From contig CAJOFR010000011.1 of the NCBI GenBank assembly GCA_905234195.1, forward strand, positions 22,561 through 86,560: 64,000 nucleotides of DNA. The letters are read 5' to 3'. This stretch comes from an uncultured Selenomonadaceae bacterium (GTDB lineage Bacteria > Bacillota > Negativicutes > Selenomonadales > Selenomonadaceae). Of this stretch, positions 1 to 9,870 are shown one piece after another. Position numbers and translations under genes: made by a program. The notes below the pieces were generated by a model. That model had not been told where the DNA came from. It did not search any database and was given only the letters and a program-made list of their open reading frames with translations. Every line of letters starts with the position of its first letter. The first letter of the stretch is position 1.

Positions 1-204
1 TTTTTCGGAAGGTTCGCCTGTCATTTTATATCGGGCGTCGTATTTTTCTCGTCGTACGCGCCCAGCGGAATGTCCCCACTGACTTATTCCGCGCTTGTCA
101 ATCTTTCAATGATGGTTCCCGAATGTTTAATCTGCTGTGTAATTTTAAAGGTTTTACCGATAAAAAGACTGCTGACCGCAATGGACAGAGCCTCCCGAAA
201 TTGA
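1..204 (+). CDS. thiT: ThiT-like thiamine ECF transporter S-component (3' end only)
   Basis: The window opens inside a reading frame that starts at base 1 and stops with TGA at 202-204, giving the last 67 residues of a membrane protein. It contains the string FACHFISGVVFF followed by SYAPSGMSP and a hydrophobic helix, then a short basic tail. That pattern (HFISG...YAP.G) matches the end of the thiamine-binding S-component ThiT/YuaJ of energy-coupling factor transporters, which captures thiamine in the membrane and uses a shared ECF module. The start and the thiamine-box leader lie outside the window. Identification rests on a short motif, so it is good but not certain. Confidence 0.7.
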   Translation, partial: FFGRFACHFISGVVFFSSYAPSGMSPLTYSALVNLSMMVPECLICCVILKVLPIKRLLTAMDRASRN

Positions 205-258
205 AAATAAATACTTCATGAAATTACAATGAAATTGTTAAATGTTCCGAAAATTTTA

Positions 259-287
259 TTGACAGTTTCAAAAATTTGGTGTAACAT
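259..287 (+). promoter_or_regulatory. Sigma-A promoter of gap
   Basis: TTGACA (259-264) and TAACAT (282-287) are separated by exactly 17 bases, about 60 bases upstream of the gap start codon. It is the only good match between thiT and gap and probably drives the glycolytic cluster. Confidence 0.65.
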
Positions 288-346
288 AAACCCAAGTTAA
301 GGTTATTAATCTTCAGAGTTTTTTAAATATAGGGAGGTATTTTTAA

Positions 347-1375
347 ATGGCAGTTAAAGTTGCTATCAATGGTTTTGGTCGTATCGGTCGTCTTGCGTTC
401 CGTCAGATGTTCGCCGCTGAAGGTTATGAGGTCGTCGCTATTAACGATCTTACCAGCCCGAAAATGCTCGCTCACCTTTTGAAGTATGATACCGCACAGG
501 GCGGCTATTGCGGCAGAATGGGCGAAAACTTGCACACCGTCGAAGCTAAAGAAAATTCTATCGTCGTTGACGGTAAAGAAATTGTTATTTACGCTGTAAA
601 AGATGCGAAAGAGATTCCTTGGGGCAAACACGACGTCGACGTCGTCCTCGAATGCACCGGTTTCTATACCAGCAAAGAAAAAGCTTCCGCGCACCTCGAA
701 GCAGGCGCAAAGAAAGTCGTTATCTCCGCTCCTGCCGGCAAGGATCTCCCGACAATCGTTTACAACGTCAACCACACCACTCTTACCCCTGATGTGAAAG
801 TTCTTTCTGCGGCTTCTTGTACAACCAACTGCTTGGCTCCGATGGCAAAAGCTCTTAACGAGCTTGCCCCGATCCAAAGCGGAATTATGGCAACGATTCA
901 CGCGTACACTGGCGATCAAATGCCGCTTGATGGTCCGCAGCGTAAAGGTGACCTCCGCCGCAGCCGCGCATGCGCATGCAACATTGTTCCGAACAGCACC
1001 GGCGCAGCAAAAGCTATCGGCTTGGTTATTCCTGAACTGAACGGCAAACTCATCGGCGCAGCGCAGCGCGTACCCACGCCTACCGGCTCGACTACTCTTC
1101 TCTTTGCAGTTGTTAAAGGCGAAGTCACTGTAGATCAAATTAACGAAAAGATGAAAGCATCTGCTACCGAATCTTACGGCTACACCGACGAGCAGATTGT
1201 TTCCAGCGACGTTATCGGCATGAAGTTCGGCTCGCTCTTCGACGCAACACAGACAATGGTCAGCCCCATTGGCGACGGCAACACTTTGGTACAGGTTGTT
1301 TCTTGGTATGACAATGAGAACAGCTACACCAGCCAAATGGTTCGCACCATTAAGTATTTCGCAGAATTGAAGTAA
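347..1375 (+). CDS. gap: Type I glyceraldehyde-3-phosphate dehydrogenase
   Basis: 342 residues, the usual family length. It oxidises glyceraldehyde-3-phosphate to 1,3-bisphosphoglycerate with NAD and phosphate in the cytoplasm. The N-terminal Rossmann motif INGFGRIGR and Asp34 (NDLT) point to NAD use; the catalytic Cys158 lies in [12 protein letters not shown]. The start is set by AGGGAGGT at 331-338, eight bases before ATG. It is the first gene of gap, pgk-tpi, gpmI, which carry out consecutive steps of lower glycolysis. Confidence 0.97.
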   Translation: MAVKVAINGFGRIGRLAFRQMFAAEGYEVVAINDLTSPKMLAHLLKYDTAQGGYCGRMGENLHTVEAKENSIVVDGKEIVIYAVKDAKEIPWGKHDVDVVLECTGFYTSKEKASAHLEAGAKKVVISAPAGKDLPTIVYNVNHTTLTPDVKVLSAASCTTNCLAPMAKALNELAPIQSGIMATIHAYTGDQMPLDGPQRKGDLRRSRACACNIVPNSTGAAKAIGLVIPELNGKLIGAAQRVPTPTGSTTLLFAVVKGEVTVDQINEKMKASATESYGYTDEQIVSSDVIGMKFGSLFDATQTMVSPIGDGNTLVQVVSWYDNENSYTSQMVRTIKYFAELK

Positions 1376-1444
1376 TTTAATTTTTGCGGCAAGTCGGCGC
1401 AGGTTTATCCCGCCGGCGAAAATTGAACACGGTTAAAAAAAGTG

Positions 1445-1481
1445 ACGGCTCGGCTCTTCGTCAAATGTTGAGTCGAGTCGT
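1445..1481 (+). other. Intercistronic hairpin between gap and pgk-tpi
   Basis: A 12-bp stem (1445-1456 with 1470-1481, two G-U pairs) has a 13-base loop. It is not followed by a T run, so it looks like an mRNA processing or stabilising structure that could set different gap and pgk levels, not a terminator. Function is inferred. Confidence 0.45.
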
Positions 1482-1520
1482 TCGTAGTTTGTTGTTAAAA
1501 TTTTTTGGGAGGAATTTTTA

Positions 1521-3458
1521 GTGAATAAGAAAAACATCAAGGACCTCAATCTTAAGGGTAAAAAAGTATTCGTGCGCGTTGATTTTAATGTGCCGATGGA
1601 TGAAAATCTGAATATCACCAACGCTACCCGTATTGAAAAAACTCTCCCGACTATTAATTATTTGATTGAACAGGGCGCGGCTGTGATTCTCGCTTGCCAT
1701 GTCGGTCGTCCTACCGAAGCCCGCGAACCGAAATTCTCCACGAAACCTATCGCCAAGAAACTTGCTGAACTCCTCGGCAAAGAAGTAAAATGGGCGGAAG
1801 ATTGCATAGGCGAACCCGCAGAAAAAGCCGCCGCTGCTCTCCAACCCGGCGAAGTCCTCTTGCTCGAAAATCTCCGCTACCACAAAGAAGAAAAGAAAAA
1901 TAAGCCGTCCTTCGCGAAGAAACTCGCCGCCCTCGCTGATATTGCCGTTGACGACGCGTTTGGCGTTTCTCACCGCGCGCACGCCTCCAACGTCGGTATC
2001 ACTCACTTCCTTGAAACAGCGTCCGGTTTCCTCATGGAAAAGGAAATTAATTATATTGGCAAGACTCTTGAAAATCCTGCGCGCCCATTCGTCGCGATTA
2101 TCGGCGGCGCGAAAGTCTCTGACAAAATCGGCGTTATCAGCAACATGATTGACAAAGTCGACACGATTATTATCGGCGGCGGCATGGCTCACACTTTCGA
2201 CAAGGCGAAGGGCTACGAAGTCGGTACCTCTCTGCTTGAGGCTGACAAAGTCGACCTGGCGAAAGAGTTGCTCGAAAAGGCGGAAAAGAAGGGCGTCAAA
2301 GTCGTTCTGCCGGTTGACCTCGTCGTTGCAAATAAATTCGCGGCTGACGCTGAATATAAAACTGTTCCGGTTGACCAGTGCCCGGCTGATTGGATGGGGC
2401 TTGACAGCGGCGAAAAGACTTCCGAAGAATACGTTAAGGCTCTCGAAGGCGCGAAGACGATTATTTGGAATGGACCTATGGGCGTTTTTGAGTTCGATAA
2501 TTTTGCTAAGGGAACTTTGGCGGTTGCGAAGGCTGTTGCTGACGCGACGGACAAGGGCGCAATTTCTATCGTCGGCGGCGGCGATTCCATTGCGGCTTTG
2601 AAGAAAACCGGTCTTTCCGGAAAAATTTCTCATATCTCCACCGGCGGCGGCGCGACTCTCGAATATCTCGAAGGAAAAGTTCTGCCGGGTATCGATGCCA
2701 TTGACGGAGTGGGACGCACCCCGATTATCGCCGGCAACTGGAAAATGAACAACACGATTAAAGAAGGTACCGCTCTTGTTGAAGAGTTGATTCCGCTCGT
2801 GAAGAATCCTCCTTGCCGCGTTGTCGTTTGCCCGACCGCTACCGCTCTTGCCGCTGTCGCAAAAGCTGTCAAGGGCACGAATATTCACGTTGGCGCGCAG
2901 AATGTCCACTGGGAAGCAAAGGGCGCGTACACCGGAGAAATTTCTACCGGTATGCTCAATGAAATTGGCGTCGATTATGTCGTACTCGGTCACAGCGAAC
3001 GCCGCGATTATTTCGGCGAAACTGACGAGGGCGTCAACAAACGCGCAAAGGCTGCCTTCAACGCGGGTATTACCCCGATTATTTGTTGCGGTGAGTCCCT
3101 TGAGATTCGCGAGGCGGGCACGTACATTGAACACGTCGTCAACCAAATTAATGCGGCTCTCGAAGGATTTAAGGCTTGCGAAGTCAAAAAGCTCGTCATT
3201 GCTTACGAACCGATTTGGGCTATTGGCACCGGCAAGACTGCGACCTTTGAGCAGGCTGAAGAAGTTTGCAAGGCTATCCGCGAAGCTGTTGCAAAGAAAT
3301 TTGACCAAGAGGCGGCGGATGCTATTCGCATTCAGTACGGCGGCAGCGTGAAACCCGCAACGATTAAAGACCTCATGAAACAACCGAACGTTGACGGCGC
3401 ACTTGTCGGCGGCGCATCTCTGAAAGCCCAAGACTTCAGCGCGATTGTCAATTTCTAA
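1521..3458 (+). CDS. pgk-tpi: Phosphoglycerate kinase / triose-phosphate isomerase fusion
   Basis: 645 residues in one uninterrupted frame. Residues 1 to about 397 are a complete phosphoglycerate kinase ([12 protein letters not shown] near the N-terminus, GGAKVSDKI in the middle, GGGDS near the end). From about residue 398 a complete triose-phosphate isomerase follows with NWKMN, GHSERR, the catalytic-Glu motif [13 protein letters not shown] and the phosphate loop YGGSVKP. The linker is only a few residues (DGVGRTPII). The start is GTG behind GGGAGG. PGK-TIM fusions are known, for example in Thermotoga maritima; most Firmicutes keep separate genes. Nothing suggests an assembly join: both halves share codon use and no stop intervenes. 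Confidence 0.95.
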   Translation: MNKKNIKDLNLKGKKVFVRVDFNVPMDENLNITNATRIEKTLPTINYLIEQGAAVILACHVGRPTEAREPKFSTKPIAKKLAELLGKEVKWAEDCIGEPAEKAAAALQPGEVLLLENLRYHKEEKKNKPSFAKKLAALADIAVDDAFGVSHRAHASNVGITHFLETASGFLMEKEINYIGKTLENPARPFVAIIGGAKVSDKIGVISNMIDKVDTIIIGGGMAHTFDKAKGYEVGTSLLEADKVDLAKELLEKAEKKGVKVVLPVDLVVANKFAADAEYKTVPVDQCPADWMGLDSGEKTSEEYVKALEGAKTIIWNGPMGVFEFDNFAKGTLAVAKAVADATDKGAISIVGGGDSIAALKKTGLSGKISHISTGGGATLEYLEGKVLPGIDAIDGVGRTPIIAGNWKMNNTIKEGTALVEELIPLVKNPPCRVVVCPTATALAAVAKAVKGTNIHVGAQNVHWEAKGAYTGEISTGMLNEIGVDYVVLGHSERRDYFGETDEGVNKRAKAAFNAGITPIICCGESLEIREAGTYIEHVVNQINAALEGFKACEVKKLVIAYEPIWAIGTGKTATFEQAEEVCKAIREAVAKKFDQEAADAIRIQYGGSVKPATIKDLMKQPNVDGALVGGASLKAQDFSAIVNF

Positions 3459-3608
3459 TCCGCGAAAAAATTTAGGATTGCTTTCTAATCTGTGAAAAAT
3501 ATTTAGGGTTGCTCGATTATTCGGGCGAAAATTTGAGCCGCCTCTGTTGGTCCTGACATTGGCGGCTTTAATTGATTTTTGAAAATTTTTTTAAGGAGAG
3601 TGTATCGA

Positions 3609-5144
3609 ATGGCATCAATCAAACACGCACCAATTTGCTTAATCATTATGGACGGCTGGGGTATAGGCGACGTAACTGACAAGTACAACGCAATTCAAGT
3701 CGGCAATACGCCCGTTCTTGACGAGCTGACGAAAAAATATCCCAACGCGAAGTTGCAGGCGTCCGGCGAATATGTCGGGCTCCCTGACGGGCAAATGGGA
3801 AATTCTGAAGTCGGTCATATGAATATCGGCGCGGGCAGAATTATTTATCAGCCGCTGACGAAAATCACGAAGGCTATCCGCGAAGGAGAATTTTTCCGGA
3901 ATAAGGCGTTCACCGGAATTACTGACAAGCTCGCGGCAAGCGGCGGCGCATTGCATCTTTTCGGGCTCCTTTCGCCCGGCGGCGTGCACAGCCACACCGA
4001 CCACCTTTATGCGCTGTTGAAACTCGCGAAGGACAAAGGTATTAAAAAAGTTTACGTCCACGCTTTCCTTGACGGGCGCGACGTTCCTCCCAGCTCCGCG
4101 CACGAATACCTTGCGACTCTCGAAGAAAAGATTAAGGAGATTGGCGCGGGACAAATCGCAACAATTTCCGGACGTTATTACGCAATGGATCGCGACAAGA
4201 GATGGGATCGCGTGCAAAAAGCTTACGACGCTATCGCGAAGGCCGACGCGCCGAAAAAAGCCACTTCCGCCGAAGCGATAAAGGCATCCTACGACAACAA
4301 CGTTACTGACGAATTTGTTATTCCGGTCGTCGTTGGCGATTATCCCGGCGTGAAGAAAGAGGACGGAATTATTTTCTTCAACTTCCGCCCCGACCGCGCC
4401 CGCGAAATTACGCACGCTTTCACGGACAAAACTTTTGACGGCTTCCCGCGCGTTGAAGAACTCGCCGGCATTCCCTACGTCACAATGACGCAGTACGAAG
4501 AAGGGCTTAACGTCGAAGTAGCCTACCCGCCGGAGAGTGTTGCGAACGGGCTCGGCGAAACTATCAGCAAGGCAGGCTTGAATCAGTTGCGCATTGCCGA
4601 GACTGAAAAATATGCGCACGTCACTTTCTTCTTTAATGGCGGCGTTGAAGAACCGTACGCGGGCGAAGACAGAATCCTTGTGCCTTCCCCGAAGGTTGCG
4701 ACGTACGATTTGAAACCGGAGATGAGCGCGCCGACTGTCACGTTAAAAGTTGTGGAGGCGATTCTTTCCGAGAAATACGACTTCATAATTTTGAACTACG
4801 CGAACGGCGACATGGTTGGTCACACCGGCGTTATGAAAGCGGCCGTCAAGGCTGTCGAAACGGTTGACGTTTGCGTCGGCATTTTCGTTGAGTGCATGAA
4901 GAAAGTTGGCGGCGAAGTTATCATTATCGCGGATCACGGCAACGCGGATCAGATGTTTGACCCCGTCGCGAAAGTTCCGCTCACCGCGCACACGACGAAC
5001 CCTGTACCGATTATCGTTGTTTCGGATCGTGTTGCCGAAGTTGGGGACGGCGCGCTTTGTGACGTTGCTCCCACGCTCTTGACTCTCGCAGGTATGGAAA
5101 TCCCCAGCGAAATGACAGGCAAATGTTTGATTAAGATGAAATAA
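3609..5144 (+). CDS. gpmI: 2,3-bisphosphoglycerate-independent phosphoglycerate mutase
   Basis: 511 residues, the usual length for the Mn-dependent, cofactor-independent mutase that interconverts 3- and 2-phosphoglycerate. Asp15 (IIMDGWGIGD) and the phosphorylated Ser of QMGNSEVGHMNIGAGR (about residue 66) are present, as is the metal-site motif ADHGNADQM near the C-terminus. ATG at 3609 is chosen because AAGGAGAG lies 8 bases upstream; an in-frame ATG ten codons earlier lacks such a site. It follows pgk-tpi by 150 bases. Enolase is not in the window. Confidence 0.96.
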   Translation: MASIKHAPICLIIMDGWGIGDVTDKYNAIQVGNTPVLDELTKKYPNAKLQASGEYVGLPDGQMGNSEVGHMNIGAGRIIYQPLTKITKAIREGEFFRNKAFTGITDKLAASGGALHLFGLLSPGGVHSHTDHLYALLKLAKDKGIKKVYVHAFLDGRDVPPSSAHEYLATLEEKIKEIGAGQIATISGRYYAMDRDKRWDRVQKAYDAIAKADAPKKATSAEAIKASYDNNVTDEFVIPVVVGDYPGVKKEDGIIFFNFRPDRAREITHAFTDKTFDGFPRVEELAGIPYVTMTQYEEGLNVEVAYPPESVANGLGETISKAGLNQLRIAETEKYAHVTFFFNGGVEEPYAGEDRILVPSPKVATYDLKPEMSAPTVTLKVVEAILSEKYDFIILNYANGDMVGHTGVMKAAVKAVETVDVCVGIFVECMKKVGGEVIIIADHGNADQMFDPVAKVPLTAHTTNPVPIIVVSDRVAEVGDGALCDVAPTLLTLAGMEIPSEMTGKCLIKMK

Positions 5145-5150
5145 GTTTTA

Positions 5151-5206
5151 AGTGGTAAGAGGTAAGAAGCTATCCCTTGCCACTCGCCCCTTTCCCCTTG
5201 ATAAGG
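5151..5206. repeat. Purine-arm/pyrimidine-arm hairpin repeat, copy 1
   Basis: A purine-rich arm beginning AGTGGTAAGAGG is followed by a pyrimidine-rich arm containing CCCTTGCCACT, which pairs with it imperfectly. Related elements occur near 39.5, 42.1, 42.2, 43.4, 45.2, 53.8 and 56.5 kb. It abuts the three-hairpin element that follows. Confidence 0.5.
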
Positions 5207-5210
5207 AGCT

Positions 5211-5324
5211 CTTCTTTTCTTTTGGCGCAAAAGAAAAGAAGCAAAAGAAAACTGCCCGCAGAGGTCGCATCACGCGACCAAATGCGGGCGGCCGCCGCTC
5301 ATCCTTGAGCGGCCTCTTTTTTTT
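5211..5324 (+). repeat. Three-hairpin intergenic element, copy A (bidirectional terminator)
   Basis: Hairpin 1 (5211-5241) is an A/T-rich near-perfect palindrome. Hairpin 2 pairs GCCCGCA (5254-5260) with TGCGGGC (5283-5289) around a smaller GGTCGC/GCGACC stem. Hairpin 3 pairs GCCGCTCA (5294-5301) with TGAGCGGC (5306-5313) and is followed by eight T. It separates the convergent ends of gpmI and the FecCD permease, so it probably terminates gpmI and, through hairpin 1, the opposite gene. Confidence 0.85.
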
Positions 5325-6300
5325 ACAATTCTTTTCGCAAAAGGTAGAGGAAGAAGGGCGCGCCAAGCATCGCCATCAAAATCCCGACGGGTAATTCAAC
5401 CGGTGAAAAAATTGTTCGTGACAGGGTGTCGCTGAAAGTTAAAACGGCCGCACCCAAAAGTGCCGAGCCGGGCAATAAAAATCTGTAGTCCGAACCGATT
5501 AGCAGGCGCGTTGCGTGCGGGATTATCAGTCCGACAAATCCCAACAGCCCGACGACACAGACCGACGACGCCGCTAAAAGCGCAGCCACCGCCGTTAAAA
5601 TTGTCCGCGCTAAATTCACGCGCAAGCCCAGCCCCTTCGCAACTTCGTCGCCGAGCTGCAAAATATTCAAGTGCCGCGCCGCAAGCAATGCCAACACCGT
5701 CCCAAAAACCGTGTACGGAAATAAAATTTCTGCGTGTGACCAGGATCGCGTCGACAGCCCGCCGACCATGAATAATAATGCGGCGTGAACTTTTTCGCTG
5801 TAAAAAATCAGCAACGCCGAAATCCCCGCGCCGAGAAATGCATTCACCGCGACGCCCGCCAAAATCACGCGGATTGGTCTTATGCCGTCCTTCCACGCCA
5901 AAATATAAATCAAAAACGCCGCGAACATTGCGCCGACGAACGCCGCCGGCGTGACGAGTGCTCCCACGTCGTCGAAAGCCAGCATGAAAAAAATTCCGAA
6001 CAAGCCCGCGCCTGAAGATATTCCGATTATGTGCGGGTCGGCTAAAGGATTTTTCATCACCGCCTGGAGTATCGCGCCCGACAGCGATAAATTTATTCCG
6101 ACGAGAATCGCGACGAGTGTGCGCGGCAAACGAATGTTCTCTATGATTTGTCGTTCGGTCTCGCTGAAATTTATCGACTCGACGTTAAAAATTATCGCGC
6201 AGATTTTTTCCGCGCTTATGTCAACCGAGCCGTTCATTAAGCTCACAAAAAATCCGACGACCACCGCCGCGCCGAAGATTAAAATTTTTAAATTCCTCAT
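5323..6300 (-). CDS. FecCD/BtuC-family iron-type ABC transporter permease
   Basis: 325 residues with about nine to ten hydrophobic segments. The family signatures GAILQAVMKNPLADPHIIG and LLGFVGLIIPHATRLLIGSD (the ATPase-contact loop) are present, and the ending is LPVGILMAMLGAPFFLYLL. Family members form the membrane channel for siderophore, haem or cobalamin uptake. No binding protein or ATPase lies beside it, so substrate and partners are unknown; the rest of the system may be beyond the exported BamE-like gene or elsewhere. The final codons overlap the T run of the downstream repeat. Confidence 0.9.
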   Translation of the reverse strand: MRNLKILIFGAAVVVGFFVSLMNGSVDISAEKICAIIFNVESINFSETERQIIENIRLPRTLVAILVGINLSLSGAILQAVMKNPLADPHIIGISSGAGLFGIFFMLAFDDVGALVTPAAFVGAMFAAFLIYILAWKDGIRPIRVILAGVAVNAFLGAGISALLIFYSEKVHAALLFMVGGLSTRSWSHAEILFPYTVFGTVLALLAARHLNILQLGDEVAKGLGLRVNLARTILTAVAALLAASSVCVVGLLGFVGLIIPHATRLLIGSDYRFLLPGSALLGAAVLTFSDTLSRTIFSPVELPVGILMAMLGAPFFLYLLRKEL

Positions 6301-6364
6301 GACTTTTCAAAACAAAAGACGCGCAGTCAGCCGCCGCGCGCCACAAAATTTTCTTGACGAAAAA

Positions 6365-6808
6365 TTAATCCCTGACTTTGCATTTAATTTTCGTGATAAC
6401 GCCGTTGACAACCTCGAACTCAATTTTTTTGGAATAATCGCTGCTGTAATATTCGTACTCGGTGCCGTCGCGTTCCACGTCTACCCTGTCAGCCGCGCCG
6501 AAAGTCCTGTTCAAAACGTCCGCGCTCTGCCCGACAGCCACGCCGTTGGGAGTGGACAGCGCGCCGCTCTTCGTTTCGATTGACTCAACGATATTTGGGC
6601 GATCCTCGTCAACTTCAACCTTAAAATTGCTGTAAATCCAATCGTCGCCTTTTTTGTAGTTCGGCTGCCCGCAAATGGAAATCAAGTCAGAAGTTTTCAT
6701 GCCGGGATAAATTTTTCCGAGAGCAATTTTGTCCGGAGATACCGTCGCGAAACAAACGGACGACAGTACGAAAATTGCGCCCAATACAAGTGCCGTGAAT
6801 CTTTTCAT
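6365..6808 (-). CDS. Exported BamE/SmpA-like small protein
   Basis: 147 residues. An N-terminal signal peptide (MKRFTALVLGAIFVLSSVCFA) is followed by a domain with IYPGMKTSDLISICGQPNY, the G-M-x-x-x-x-L...G-x-P pattern of BamE/SmpA/OmlA-type domains. A second similar half (GVAVGQSADVLNRTFG) follows. There is no clear lipobox; Cys19 is near the cleavage site. The start is fixed by AGGAGG upstream. BamE-like proteins support outer-membrane assembly in diderms, but many single-domain relatives have no known role. It lies upstream of the permease, 64 bases apart. Confidence 0.7.
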   Translation of the reverse strand: MKRFTALVLGAIFVLSSVCFATVSPDKIALGKIYPGMKTSDLISICGQPNYKKGDDWIYSNFKVEVDEDRPNIVESIETKSGALSTPNGVAVGQSADVLNRTFGAADRVDVERDGTEYEYYSSDYSKKIEFEVVNGVITKIKCKVRD

Positions 6809-6971
6809 GAAAAATCCTCCTTCTAAAAATTTTTATAAGTCTATCAAATTTTCGCGCAGGTTTCAACAAAAATTTACGCCGCCAAAATTTTTAATCTACA
6901 GGAAGAAAATTTTTTTCGTCGAATTTTTAAGCGATTGAATTTGAAAGATTGACGAGGAGGAAATTTTTTAT

Positions 6972-9209
6972 ATGGATTGTTTCGAGATAGAATTGGGTGG
7001 CAGAAAATTAATCGTCGAACAGGGAAAAATGGCAAAGCAGGCAAATGGCGCGGTGCTCGTTCGCTACGGAGACACGGCGGTTTTGGTCGCGGTGACTTCC
7101 TCTGCAAAGCCGCGCGAAGGTGCAGATTTTTTCCCGCTCACTGTTGACTACGAAGAAAAAATGTATTCGTCGGGAAAAATCCCGGGCAGTTTTATGAAAC
7201 GCGAAGGACGTCCTCAAACCAGCGGAATTTTGCGCAGTCGTTTGATTGACAGACCGATTCGCCCGCTTTTCCCTGAAGGTTTTCGCAACGACGTGCAAGT
7301 TACCGCTACGGTCATTTGCTACGACCCCGATAACCCGCCCGAAATTCCCGCGATGCTCGGCGCGTCCTGCGCGCTCTGCATTTCTGACATCCCCTTTGCC
7401 GGTCCCATTGCCGGCGTCCGCGTCGGCAGGATAGGCGAAGAATTTATTATCAACCCCAACCAGGAGCAAAGCGAAATTTCTACGCTTGATTTGGTCGTCG
7501 CCGGCTCAAGTGATGCCGTCATGATGGTGGAGGCGGGCGCGAACGAACTGCCCGAAGAAATTATTCTCGAAGCGATTTTATTTGGGCACGAGGAAGTTAA
7601 AAAACTCGTCGCCTTCCAAAATGAAATCGTCGCGAAAGTCGGCAAGGAGAAAAAAGAATACGAACTCTTCAAGCCCGACGAAAAAATTTCTGCCGCCGTC
7701 CGCGAAATTGCTCCGGAAAAAATCGACGCCGCAATCAGAAATCCCGATAAACTCGCTCGCGATGCCGCCGTTGACGCCGTGCAGGAAGAAATTACCGCCG
7801 CGTTGCTCGAAAAATTTCCCGCTGAAGAATTTCCCAACGCCGAAAAGGAAATCGGAGAAGTTTTCTACAAAGTCAAAAAGGACGTCGTCCGCCGCATGAT
7901 AACCCACGAAAAAATTCGCCCCGACGGTCGTGAACTTGAAGAAGTTCGCCCGATTAGTTGCGAAGTCGGACTTTTCGCGCGCACTCATGGCTCCGGTCTC
8001 TTCACGCGCGGACAAACTCAAGTTTTGACAATTACGACGCTCGGCTCTATCGGCGACGAACAAATTATCGACGGGCTTGACCCCGAATTTACAAAGCACT
8101 ACATGCATCATTATAATTTTCCCGGATTTTCCGTCGGGGAAGCGCGTCCTTCACGCGGACCCGGTCGCCGCGAAATTGGTCACGGTGCTCTTGCCGAACG
8201 CGCGCTCGTTCCTGTCATTCCCGCGATTGAGGATTTTCCATACACGATTCGTCTCGTCTCCGAAGTTTTGGAGTCGAACGGCTCCAGCTCTATGGGCAGC
8301 GTCTGCGGCAGTACGTTGAGTTTGATGCAGGCGGGCGTCCCGATTAAACGTCCTGTCAGCGGCGTGGCAATGGGGCTCGTCAAGGACGGCGATAAGCACA
8401 CGATTTTAACGGACATTCAGGGAATGGAAGACGCGCTCGGCGATATGGATTTCAAAGTCGCCGGCACAACCGAAGGCGTCACCGCAATTCAAATGGATAT
8501 AAAAATCGCGGGCATTACTCGCGAAATTTTGAGTGACGCACTCGCGCAGGCAAAACGCGGCAGAAGTTTTATTCTGGGGAAAATGCTCGAAGTTATCAGC
8601 GAACCCGCGCCCGACCTTTCGCCTTATGCTCCGCGCGTCATGACGACGAAAATTCCCGTCGATAAAATCCGTGAAGTTATCGGCACCGGCGGCAAAATGG
8701 TCAACAAGATTATCGAAGAAACCGGCGTCACGATTGACATTAAGGACGACGGAAATATTTTCGTCACTTCGACGGACGTCGACGGAATTAAACGCGCGCT
8801 GGAGATGATTGAAAATATCGTTCATGATTTCCAAGTCGGTGAAGTTTACGAAAATGCTGTCGTCACGAGAATTGAAAGTTTCGGCGCGTTCGTCGATCTC
8901 CTGCCCGGTCGCGAAGGTCTCTGCCACATTTCACAGCTCGCGGCCAATCGTGTCGAGAAGGTTGAGGACGCCGTGAAAATCGGCGATATTTTGAGCGTGA
9001 AGGTTACCGAGATTGACGAGAAAGGGCGCGTCAACGTCAGCCACAAGGCGATGCTCCCTTCGCCCTCTGCAAATCGCAACACCCCCAGAAATTCCGGCGG
9101 AAGGAAACCCGAAAACAGGAGCTTTGACAAAAAAAATCCCGACCAAAGAAATTTTGACAGGCGCAACAACGACAGAACAGGCAACCGCCCGCCGCGCAGG
9201 AAGGTTTAA
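6972..9209 (+). CDS. pnp: Polynucleotide phosphorylase
   Basis: 745 residues. It degrades RNA phosphorolytically from the 3' end in the cytoplasm. The order is RNase PH core 1 (about 10-140), the helical linker, RNase PH core 2 (about 315-545, with FTRGQTQVL and the conserved [15 protein letters not shown]), a KH domain (about 555-615, [12 protein letters not shown]) and an S1 domain (about 622-690, [19 protein letters not shown]). The last 50 residues are a low-complexity tail rich in Arg, Asn and Asp. The start ATG sits behind GAGGAGG. A hairpin terminator follows. Confidence 0.97.
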   Translation: MDCFEIELGGRKLIVEQGKMAKQANGAVLVRYGDTAVLVAVTSSAKPREGADFFPLTVDYEEKMYSSGKIPGSFMKREGRPQTSGILRSRLIDRPIRPLFPEGFRNDVQVTATVICYDPDNPPEIPAMLGASCALCISDIPFAGPIAGVRVGRIGEEFIINPNQEQSEISTLDLVVAGSSDAVMMVEAGANELPEEIILEAILFGHEEVKKLVAFQNEIVAKVGKEKKEYELFKPDEKISAAVREIAPEKIDAAIRNPDKLARDAAVDAVQEEITAALLEKFPAEEFPNAEKEIGEVFYKVKKDVVRRMITHEKIRPDGRELEEVRPISCEVGLFARTHGSGLFTRGQTQVLTITTLGSIGDEQIIDGLDPEFTKHYMHHYNFPGFSVGEARPSRGPGRREIGHGALAERALVPVIPAIEDFPYTIRLVSEVLESNGSSSMGSVCGSTLSLMQAGVPIKRPVSGVAMGLVKDGDKHTILTDIQGMEDALGDMDFKVAGTTEGVTAIQMDIKIAGITREILSDALAQAKRGRSFILGKMLEVISEPAPDLSPYAPRVMTTKIPVDKIREVIGTGGKMVNKIIEETGVTIDIKDDGNIFVTSTDVDGIKRALEMIENIVHDFQVGEVYENAVVTRIESFGAFVDLLPGREGLCHISQLAANRVEKVEDAVKIGDILSVKVTEIDEKGRVNVSHKAMLPSPSANRNTPRNSGGRKPENRSFDKKNPDQRNFDRRNNDRTGNRPPRRKV

Positions 9210-9230
9210 AAAATTCCTTCGTCCAAAAAA

Positions 9231-9272
9231 ATTTAACGCCGTCGAAAAATTTTATTCGACGACGTTTTTTTA
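9231..9272 (+). terminator. Rho-independent terminator of pnp
   Basis: ACGCCGTCGAA pairs with TTCGACGACGT across an A/T-rich loop and is followed by seven T, right after the pnp stop codon. Confidence 0.8.
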
Positions 9273-9273
9273 T

Positions 9274-9301
9274 TTGACACAGTAATTTTTTCTGCTATAA
9301 T
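9274..9301 (+). promoter_or_regulatory. Strong sigma-A promoter pointing antisense into the RpiB-like gene
   Basis: TTGACA (9274-9279), a 16-base spacer and TATAAT (9296-9301) give both consensus hexamers. It lies just after the pnp terminator and faces the 3' end of a gene on the other strand. The transcript would run antisense to that gene and could reach the glucosaminidase gene at 9871. Confidence 0.6.
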
Positions 9302-9316
9302 TTTTACAGATAATTT

Positions 9317-9778
9317 TCATTTTACCGGAACGCAGTGCCTGTTATTTATGTCGGCAACTTTCTGGACGCGGCGGCGGTATTTTTCTGCAGTCAGCGGCTC
9401 GGTTTTCAGCCACGTCTTGACAATTTCCATCGCGATTGCACTGCCGATAATTTTTCCGCCTATGCAGAGGACGTTTGAATCGGTGTGTTCACGTGAGAGC
9501 TGCGCGCAGAAAGGATCTTGACAAACAGCGGCGTAAATTCCGTAAATTTTGTTGGCGATAAGAGCACTGCCGTAGCCGACGCCGTCAACGAAGATGCCGC
9601 GATCGCATTCGCCCCTGGCGACGGCAAGGGACGCGGGATAAACAAAATCCGAAAGGTCACAGCCTTCCTCGTCGTAGGTGCCGAAGTCTCTTACCTCGTA
9701 GCCATTTTTCTGGAGATATTTTTTAATCTCGTTTTTAAGCCGCGTGCCGGCGTGGTCATTAGCCATTGCGATTTTCAT
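9317..9778 (-). CDS. RpiB/LacAB-family sugar-phosphate isomerase lacking the usual Cys
   Basis: 153 residues, the family's usual length. NDHAG at the N-terminus and the phosphate-binding HTDSNVLCIGGK near residue 100 mark the RpiB/LacA/LacB fold, which interconverts ribose 5-phosphate and ribulose 5-phosphate or acts on related sugar phosphates. The loop that holds the catalytic Cys in E. coli RpiB (CGTGIG) reads VDGVGYGSALIANK here, with Asp in place of Cys. RpiB proteins without this Cys exist, for example in mycobacteria, so the enzyme may be active with another base. The start follows GGGAGGT. Confidence 0.82.
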   Translation of the reverse strand: MKIAMANDHAGTRLKNEIKKYLQKNGYEVRDFGTYDEEGCDLSDFVYPASLAVARGECDRGIFVDGVGYGSALIANKIYGIYAAVCQDPFCAQLSREHTDSNVLCIGGKIIGSAIAMEIVKTWLKTEPLTAEKYRRRVQKVADINNRHCVPVK

Positions 9779-9870
9779 TTAAGTACCTCCCTAAAATTAA
9801 CACGTTTAAATCGTTTTTAAATATTCGATACGGCAAAAAATTTTCCTGTCAAAAAATTGGAGGAGATGTC

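Noticed and set aside
1518..3431. Long open frame antisense to pgk-tpi (over 600 codons), and similar frames antisense to gap, gpmI, pnp, glgP and glgB
   Set aside because: They mirror highly expressed genes with strong codon bias, lack ribosome sites and show no recognisable domain.
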